Source of the DNA: Gnetum montanum
Taxonomy: Eukaryota; Streptophyta; Gnetopsida; Gnetales; Gnetaceae
Reading direction: 5' to 3'
NCBI GenBank assembly: GCA_015680685.1
Contig: MNCI01029297.1
Coordinates: 249,376-313,375, forward strand
DNA: 64,000 bases
Position numbers and translations under genes: made by a program. Of this stretch, positions 56,195 to 64,000 are shown piece by piece; positions within the stretch are counted from its first letter, which is position 1, and each line of letters opens with the position of its first letter. Under the pieces are notes generated by a model. The model was not told the origin of the DNA and did not search any database. It was given only the letters and a program-made list of their open reading frames with translations.

Positions 56195-58990
56195 TTATAA
56201 TACTCTTATCTAACATACCCCTTACCCCTTGGTATGTTTGTGATTTGAACTTTGATATTTTGTTTGCCAATCTATGTGTATGGTTATTAACCAGTTGCCT
56301 TATGTTTACTATGCTTTTGTGATTGAGCTATGTATCTAGCCCTCTCACTCTTATTATCCTTTTATTTTTATATATATTAAAATATTTTAATTCATTTGTG
56401 ATTCCTTAGATTATATCTTATTTTAATGTTTTTCCATATTCTTAAAATCTGTACTTTTTAGTATTTATAATATTATTATATTTTTATCATTTTTGGATTA
56501 TGCTTTTAATTTAACCTTTTGTTTGGATGGGTCATTAGCACATGGGATGCTACTTTGGTTTGGTATACTTTATTTGGATAATTTTTATTATTAGTTAAAT
56601 TATATATTTTTATATTTTATATTTTATTATTTTTAGCCTATGCTTTAGAGGGTATTATTTTAACCCTTTTTATTAGCTATTTTTGGACCTTAGATTTTGT
56701 TATTAGCTAGTGCTTAGGGTTTAAACATAGTTATATTTTAACCTTAGGCTTTGTTATTTTCTCATAGGAGATGCCCATTAAGCCAATGTTGGGCACCAAC
56801 TTAAGTAAGAAAATTTTTAAAAAATATTTCTAGAAATTAGAATTTCTTTTTATTTAGTTTTTGACATGAGAGAGAACCTTCTCCAATGCAATTAAAGTAT
56901 TATGAAAATATAAACCTAGAAATGTTTCCTTAAGAGAAAATTTTTACCTTAGCCTTACTAACATCTAGGTGATTAAGCCATAGAGGGAGACTTTGCTAGA
57001 TTAGATAGGAGCTAGTTAGATCTAGATTTATAGTTAGCTAGATATGTGTTGTCAACTACAACTTGTGGTAAGTTATATCTTCATATCTCATTATAGATCT
57101 TACTTAGATCTTATTTTTAATCTATAATTTTTCCTAGGATTTAGAGTCTATTTGGGAGATCGAAGTCATACAATGATCCTTTATGTAATATTGTTAATTT
57201 CAAGAAGAGTAATTCGGTATTTTATTTCTTTAGGTTTTGGTATTTATTTAGTTTGTATCTTGTTGACTGATTCTATTTGTTCAACAACTATTTATTAATT
57301 TTCTTGAATTCTTAGTTTTGAATATTTAAAAATTAGTTTACCATAATTTAGTTATTTCTAAGATTTGTTATCATGTATGAAATGTTCATAGTCAACGGTT
57401 TGATTAAGTTTGACCATGTTTTGACCACTTTTGATCATGTTTTGCATTCTTTTCAAAATATATTGAAACTTTAGTTATAAAACTAAGATTTCATATTGTG
57501 TTTTTTTTTTACATTTTTAATTCTTGAGATAATTTTTGATGATGTCTACCTAGAAGGAAAAAATACTGAGCATGTTGGCATGGACTACAAGCTCCCTCTA
57601 TTGTCTATCACAACCTAGTTGTGAAAAATACGTAATGATATTTTTGGGCATGTGGAAAATATATAGAAACTCTTTTAAAGTGACCCTTGGCATTTGGGCA
57701 ATGAAAAACTGTAAAAATAACATTTTTAGGGCTCTCCAACAACTAGAATCAACTAGAATCAACAACTATTGATGTTTTAGCAATGGTAGAAATCTAAAAC
57801 AACCCTAAGAGATTTAGATTTCTATTTGGAAATATTTTACTATTTTCATACATTTATCTAAATTCATATTTTGGGCTTTGATCCTACTTGACTCATCAAA
57901 ACATTTAGTTTGGTAATATTCATTGACCATTAACTTAGAAATCTTGTTTGGATGTTTGACATATTTTGAAAAAATTTTCTAATAATCTTTTATATGATAA
58001 AATGTGGGACTTAGGCTTACCAACTCTTTGGCTTGGAATAGTTAATTTCATTGGATGTTTAGAGTCATTTTCCTACCATCCAAAGATTTGTTTATTGTAT
58101 ATGTTATCTATTTTAGTATTCATTTCAATTTAGGTAATTTGAAAAGTATGTGAATTTTAGACTTACCAGTTTGACAATATGTGGATTTTAGACTCATCAA
58201 TATGTGGGATTTTGACTCATCAAGCTTGTGATAATATATGGGTTATAGACTTACAAATCTAATAATGTGTGATTTAGATAGACCAAGCATTTGTTAGTAT
58301 GTGGATTTTAAATTCACCAATTTATTTCATTTAATGGGTGATGGTGGAATTTCATTTAATTATTTAGATTAATTGTTTAGATCTATTTTCATGCATTGGT
58401 TTGGTTTGTATTTTTATCTACTAATATGTGGTTGTAGCTAATCTATTTACATGGTTATCTAGCTATCTAATGCCTCCAACCAAATTCATAAGGGAGAATT
58501 TGTTATTATTATTTATACTAACTCTTTGAATTGATTCCTTTGGTGTTGTGTGATTTTTAGGTGATTATGTTAAATTAATTAAGAAGGACTAAGAGGACAC
58601 TGCTGATGATTAATTCATGTTCTTAAAGTTGTTTAATAAAGATTATGTTTTCAATTTAAGTTGAATTTTATGTTGTAATGTTTAGATAGAATTATGAATT
58701 TAGTATTAGTTGAGGAAATCATACTATGTTTTCCTTATTTTTGATGCAGGACAATTTTTTTTTAGGTTTTAGTTAGATTACATTCCATTATGCAATTGCT
58801 AGTTTTATCTATTTATGTAACATTAGTACCCAATGCCTACTAGATGTAAGTATAATTTTTATTTTTATTTTTATCTCATGTGGATCTATTGGATCATAAT
58901 TCAATTTCTAACTTTCAATTTGATTTTTTTTTTGATATTTCCATACCACTAGGTTTATTAATTTGTGGCTTGGGAAAATAGGTTACATAA
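56195..58990 (+). repeat. 5' LTR of element G (right end approximate)
   Basis: The left end is set by alignment to the 3' LTR (ATACCCCTTACCCCTT in both). The right end is inferred from the PBS-like site at 58999. About 2.8 kb, AT-rich, no genes. Confidence 0.65.
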
Positions 58991-58998
58991 TATGTTTT

Positions 58999-59013
58999 TG
59001 GTAGTAAAAAAGC
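58999..59013 (+). promoter_or_regulatory. Degenerate primer binding site of element G
   Basis: TGGTAGTAAAAAAGC followed by TAGGTTTGACCC resembles the TGGTATCAGAGC(TAGG) site of Del/Tekay elements. Confidence 0.55.
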
Positions 59014-59460
59014 TAGGTTTGACCCACATGGAGCTATTATCATCATTTTTATCATGTTTAACATTTTGCTATGTATTTTTTCTTACCCTTATGCACTTAT
59101 TTATGGATGTATATTACTTTCCTTCTTAAATTTTTCTTAGCATTCATTTGATTTTAGTTAGCAACATTTTATTTTTCACATATTTACATATTTTATATAA
59201 GTAATATCTTTTCAAGCTAAGCTTAGTTAGCAAGATGTTACAAGATTATATTAGAGTAGTTGCTTTGATAGCTATTCTTAAATTTGGTGTATATGATGTA
59301 ACCAAGAATGACCTTTGAGATCTCAAATAGGGAAATCCCTAATCAAGCTAATGGGAAAGTCTCTTAAAATGATATGATAAGGGATATATTTCTTCATATA
59401 AAGATGTAGCATTAGTCTAATGCTGAGAATAGTGGATAATATTAACCCAATCACTCCAAC

Positions 59461-60250
59461 ATGGATGGTAGGAGGTTCATTGAGAAAATACTTATGGAGA
59501 AGTTTAGGAGGTTAAAAATCCCATCTTTTGATGATGCAAAAGATTCCATAATAGCCTTGGAATGGCTATAGGAGATGGAAAAATAATTCTAGCTCATGGG
59601 TTATACTTCAATGTAAAAAACTCATTTGATTATCCATCAACTTAAGGATGTAGCAAGTTGTTGGTGATAGATAATCATTGTTGCAAGAGGTTAGATGTAT
59701 AGAGAAGTATAGTGGACTAATTTTTTAGAGCTTTTAGAGAGAGTTATATATCGAAGGAGTTTCAAAGAGAAAATACTAAAAAGCCATCCAACCTAGAGTA
59801 AGAAGATTTCACTATTTTGAAGTAAGACATAAGGTTCCTCCACCTGGTGTAATTTAATCTTCACCTAAAATATGATGAGAAGGAGATGACTAGCAACTTC
59901 ATTCATGGATTCATTGATCTTATTAATGTAACTTTGGTCCCTGTTGCTTTGATGAAGTATGAGATAACTTATGTTAAGGTGTTGGTTATAGAGAAGAACA
60001 TAGGGTTGGACAAGATGAAGAAACTAGATCAACTTAAGAGGAGATCTTATCCTCATGACCAAATTTGGTAGCTTTAAGTAGGCTAGGACTTTTAATGGTA
60101 ACATTAGATGTAGAATTTTTTATGTTTCTCCTATATGTTTTGCTTTTGATAAAGTTATATATCTTTGGAATGAGTGTCAGAATTGACATACATGTGGGAA
60201 ACTGGGACATAAGAGCTGGGATGTCCCAACAAGACATTTGAGAGTCAAAA
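59461..60250 (+). pseudogene. gag of element G (broken)
   Basis: ATG at 59461 opens MDGRRFIEKILMEKFRRLKI followed by PSFDDAKDS and EWL, the N-terminal capsid signature FxxxxPPxFDG...EWL of Del-like gags. After stops come VASCWW and, near 60186-60230, a CGKLGHKSWD knuckle remnant with the first Cys followed by a stop. 59886-60071 is one open piece of the middle. Confidence 0.75.
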
Positions 60251-60259
60251 TGATGTTTT

Positions 60260-60510
60260 AGGTAATGCATAGAGTAAGAAATTTTAGAATTTGGATTTAG
60301 GTTTTAAGGGTAAACTTTATGCTTTGAAAAATCAAACTTTGGACAAAGAACCCAACACTGCTATGGATACTGTAGGTTATATTAGTGGTTTATTTTTCTT
60401 GGTCTTGTTTGAACCCAATGCTAGTTATTCTTTTGTGGACCCTAGAGTTATGACTCATGTACAACTTGATCCATCACTCATGTATCTATTCTTGTTGGTT
60501 TAAATAGTCC
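60260..60510 (+). pseudogene. Protease remnant of element G
   Basis: The reading GLFFLVLFEPNASYSFVDPR corresponds to the (V)LFDSGASHSFIS block of Del-like proteases, with the catalytic D-S-G changed to E-P-N. Open part 60291-60503. Confidence 0.65.
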
Positions 60511-60959
60511 ATTCTCTTAGCATAGTAGTTTTATATATGTTTCCTTCAATAGAGGTGATGATATAAGGTAATAGGTAGTATGGTAATTTGCTGGTGATAG
60601 AATTTAGTGAATATGATATGATTCTTAGGTTGGACTAATTAGATAAATACGATGAATGGTATAATTATAAGAATAAGGTTCTTATATTGATTTCCATAAG
60701 TAGAAAGGTGGTTATAATTCAAACAAGTAAGTGGTCAATTAGGATTAACCTGATGACAATTATGAAGTTTCAACAATTTCTTGAGCACAGATACAGTTGT
60801 CATATGATCTTGATGCATGAAGTGCCTAAATAGGAGGTAGAATTGATTATGGTAATTCAATAGTTCTTGGATGTATTTAAGAAAAAAATTCTTAAAATGT
60901 TCACTCACAAACAGATTGAGTTTAAGATAACACTTAAACTTGGAACTCAACTAATCTCT

Positions 60960-62230
60960 AAGGCACCTCACATAACATCTCCAATGAAGTTGATAGAATT
61001 GAAGATATAGATTCAAGAGTTTCTTGATAAAGATATACTTTGTCTAAGTATTTCACCCTAGGATGCACTAGTGCCCTTTATGAAGAAGAAGGATGATAGC
61101 TTAAGATTATGAAATGATTATAAATATTTGAATTAGATGATGGTTAATAATTAGTATTCTTTACCAAGAATTGATGACTTCTTTGATTAGTTGGGAGAAA
61201 TTAAAGTATTCTTTAAGATCAATTTAAAGTTTGAGTATAATCAAGTTAGGATGTAAGAGATGAATATATGAAAAATAGCTTTTAGGATAAGATATTATCA
61301 TTATAAGTTCTTATTTATGCCTTTTAGACTCACTAATATACCAATATTTTCATGTAATTAATCAATAGTGGGCTGCATTCTTATTTAGATTAATTTATCA
61401 TTATCTTCATTGATGATATTTTTATTTACTATAAGGATGAAGAGACATAAGTAGCATCTAAAAGTAGTATTGTAGACTTTTAAGAGAATAACATTTATTT
61501 GCACATTCTTCTAAGTATGCATTTTGGAAGACAAAGATACAGTTTCTTGGTCATGTGATTTCTAGAGTAGATATAGTAGTGAATTTTTTAGGATAACAGT
61601 GCTTAGGGATTAGTCTATTCCAATTGTGAGAAACAAAGCTATAATTTCTTAATTTTTGTAGGATATTATAGAAGGTATGTAGAGGATTTTTCTATGATTG
61701 AAGCATCTTTACACAAGCTAATTAGGAAAGATTATCTTTTCTCTTGATTAGATGTTTGCTAAGAGCCTTTTGAAGAGATAAAATAGAGATTTATTCTAAT
61801 GTTTATCTTAATATCACTAGTTTTTAATAAGCCTTATGATGTATAAAGAATGCTTCATAAGAAGGTTTAAATGGGGTTCTCATGCAAGATGAGAAAAGGT
61901 GGTGCTCTATGCTTTTACATAGCTAAAATGTCATGATATCATATATTCAACTCATAATCTAGAACTTGGTACCATTGTCTTTGCTCTTAATATTTGAAGA
62001 CATTAAATGTGTAGTGAATAGGTTACATTTTGAATAAATTATAAGAGCTTGCAATACATTATGAATTAGCCATAGTTGAACATGAGACAAAGGTGATGAA
62101 TAAAGTGGTTGACATACTTTAATTTTATAGTGCAATATCATTTAGGTAAAGGAAATAAGGTGGTAGATGCAGTAAGTGGGATAGTTGGGAAAATCTACTA
62201 TTTAACTATTCTACCTAGTCTCAAAGATGA
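60960..62230 (+). pseudogene. Reverse transcriptase and RNase H of element G (broken)
   Basis: RT N-terminal part: ELKIQIQEFLDKDI, DALVPFMKKKDDS, YSLPRIDDFFD, VFFKINLKFEYNQVRM; then AFRIRYYHYKFLFMPFRLTN. The catalytic FIDD is at 61406-61417 in IFIDDIFIYYKDEE. Thumb and connection follow to about 61800, then RNase H remnants to about 62200. Many stops. Confidence 0.8.
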
Positions 62231-62369
62231 AATATCTTTGCAAAAAACTTTAGATCCTTGGTATTAGGAGAAGATCACAAATATTTCTCCAATAGATTCA
62301 ACATTTTTAGTTAATAGTTCTGGTAAGTTGAGATGTAAGAATATAATTTATACGTCAATGATAATCAAA

Positions 62370-63640
62370 TAGAGGCTAATTGATAAGGCTCATTTGAGAA
62401 AGTCTCAAATGCATGTAGGTAGTGATAAGATGTATTAAAACATCAAAAGATAGTATTGGTGGCCCAATAAGAAGTAAGATATTGATGAGTATTTGGATAA
62501 TTTCTTAGTATTTTAATAGGTTAAGGAAGAGCATCAAAGACTTGGTGATTATCTTTATCTACAAACCATTCTAGTGTTGAAATGAAAAATCATTAGCATA
62601 GATTTCATAACTAGTTTGTCTCATACTAGGAGTAGGAAAGATTCTATTCTTGTCATCATAGATCATTTGACCAAATCTTTTCGCTTCTTGGCCACAAAAG
62701 CAATAGTTTGGATAGAGGAGACTACTTAGTTATTCCTATTATAGATTTTTAGATTACATAGAGTTTCATTTAAAATTATATCAAATATAGATCAAGAATT
62801 TACTTTTAGATTTTGAAAGTCTTTTAGAAGAGTTTGGGCTTAATGTTGAATCTCACTTTAGCATATCATTCTCAAGGATGATCAAGAAGAGATAATGAGA
62901 TAAATCCTAGAGGATACACTTTAGCCATGTACTTTGGACTATAAAGATAGCTGGGAAAAAATTATTTCATTGGTAAAAGTTTCTTACAATAATAGATATT
63001 AGGGTAGCTTGAAAGCATTACTGTATAAGTGTTGTATGGTAGATCTTTCCTTACATCTCTTTGTTGGATTTCTATAGAGAATAGATAGAAGACTAGAATA
63101 GATATCATTGATGAAACTATAGAACAAATTAAGGTGGAAAGAAATAGACTGTAGGAAATGCAGGACATGTATGCAAAGTATGATAATAACAAGGAGTAAT
63201 CATTGGAGTTCAACATTGGTAATAATAGTTTCTTCAAGATTTCACCATTAAAAGAGATCATAAGATTTGGTAGAAGAAGAAATTTTTGCACTACATTGGT
63301 CCCTTTTCAATTTTAAGGAAGACTGGTGATGTTTCCTATTAGCTTGATCTTGCATAGAAATTGCAAATAATTCATGATCTATTTTATGTTTTCACATTAA
63401 AGAAATGTTTTGTAGATCCAAGTTACATGATAGATTGGTATAAAGTTGAGATGCACCTTGATGTTAACTTTGTAGAGATATTGATTAAGATTTTTGATAA
63501 GATAGAAATAAGGTTGAGGAGTAAGATTATTCTAATAGTTAAGGTTATTTGGTAAAGATATCGAATACAAGAAAAAAAATGGGAGTTGTAGAAAGATTTG
63601 TATACTACACGCCCTGAGATCTTCCAGGATGAAGATTCTT
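62370..63640 (+). pseudogene. Integrase and chromodomain-like tail of element G (broken)
   Basis: YWWPNKK, VKEEHQRLGDYL (zinc region), IISIDFITSLSHTRSRKDSI and VIIDHLTKSFRF (first Asp). The later DDE residues are degraded. 63361-63555 reads LQIIHDLFYVFTLKKCFVDP, VEMHLD, ILDK-like IFDKIEIRLRSKII and LVKV-like IVKVIW, the integrase end typical of Del/Tekay. The rest to 63640 corresponds to the chromodomain (KKWEL, TTRPEIFQDEDS). Confidence 0.8.
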
Positions 63641-63658
63641 AAGGGAGTGATGGGAGAA
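63641..63658 (+). promoter_or_regulatory. Polypurine tract of element G
   Basis: AAGGGAGTGATGGGAGAA directly precedes the TG of the 3' LTR. Confidence 0.75.
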
Positions 63659-64000
63659 TGTAATAACCCTACTTAAGATACCCCTTACCCCTTGTTATGT
63701 TTGCAATTTGAACCCTTGATGTTTTTTTAAGCCTATATATATTCTTATTAACCCCTTGTATTATGTTGATTATGCTTTTTTGATTGAGCTATGTGTCTAG
63801 CTATGTCTCTTTTATTATCATATCATTTTTATATATATTCTAAATTTTTAATTCTTTTATAGTTTCTTAGATTATATCTTATTGTAATGTTTTTTCATGT
63901 TTTAAAATTATTACTTTTTAGTATTTTTAATATTTTTAGCATTTTTGGATTATTCTTTTAGTTTAGCACATGTCTATTAACCCTTTTGTTAGAGTTTAGA
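63659..64000 (+). repeat. 3' LTR of element G, truncated by the window edge
   Basis: Starts TGTAATAACCC and is collinear with 56195 onwards in the 5' LTR, with clear divergence. Confidence 0.82.

Larger units (their letters stand above)
56195..64000 (+). mobile_element. Element G: decayed Del/Tekay-like chromovirus, 3' end beyond window
   Basis: Plus-strand element with a 5' LTR from about 56195, a PBS-like site near 58999, gag, protease, RT, RNase H, integrase with a chromodomain-like tail, a polypurine tract and the first 342 bases of the 3' LTR. The LTR identity is established by matching 56205-56720 to 63660-64000. Stops occur every few dozen codons, so this is an old copy. Lineage from RT/IN motifs and the LTR length (inference). 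Confidence 0.82.

Overview
The window is nuclear plant DNA from a large, retrotransposon-rich genome. By eye about 85% of it belongs to Ty3/gypsy LTR elements, and I can support only one host gene. The gene density, the stacked insertions and the Tat-, Athila- and chromovirus-like families would fit a gymnosperm, but a large-genome angiosperm cannot be excluded from the sequence alone. No rRNA, tRNA, CRISPR or bacterial-type feature was seen.

Layout. (1) 1-23743 is a three-level nest. Element F (plus strand, Athila-like, only its 3' end inside the window) was hit by element B (minus strand, Tat-like gag-pro-pol, 1-9366 plus 19175-21323). B was then hit inside gag by element A (plus strand, 9367-19174, same Tat-like family), which is flanked by a perfect GTACT target-site duplication. 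A keeps gag and protease but has no reverse transcriptase, RNase H or integrase. (2) 23744-28186 is a 4.4 kb island of host DNA carrying a three-exon chloroplast thioredoxin f gene (25442-26378). (3) 28187-52028 is a second nest. An old chromovirus-like element D (minus strand) is split by C (32268-39424, site duplication ACCTT; an Athila-like gag-protease element without pol) and by E (40539-50720, site duplication ATCAT; the same Athila-like family with pol). (4) 52029-56194 is unassigned DNA with a solo LTR (53324-54373, site duplication CCTAG) and a 539-bp tandem duplication. (5) From about 56195 past the window end lies G, a strongly decayed plus-strand Del/Tekay-like element with LTRs near 2.8 kb.

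How the parts relate. All element coding regions carry in-frame stops or frameshifts, so they are annotated as pseudogenes. A and C, from two different lineages, independently look like pol-deleted gag-protease derivatives whose relatives B and E still have pol remnants. They would depend on enzymes from other elements. The Athila-like elements C, E and F share a 3' region with conserved coding-like stretches that I cannot assign. The thioredoxin f gene is the only feature with an intact reading frame through canonical GT-AG introns.
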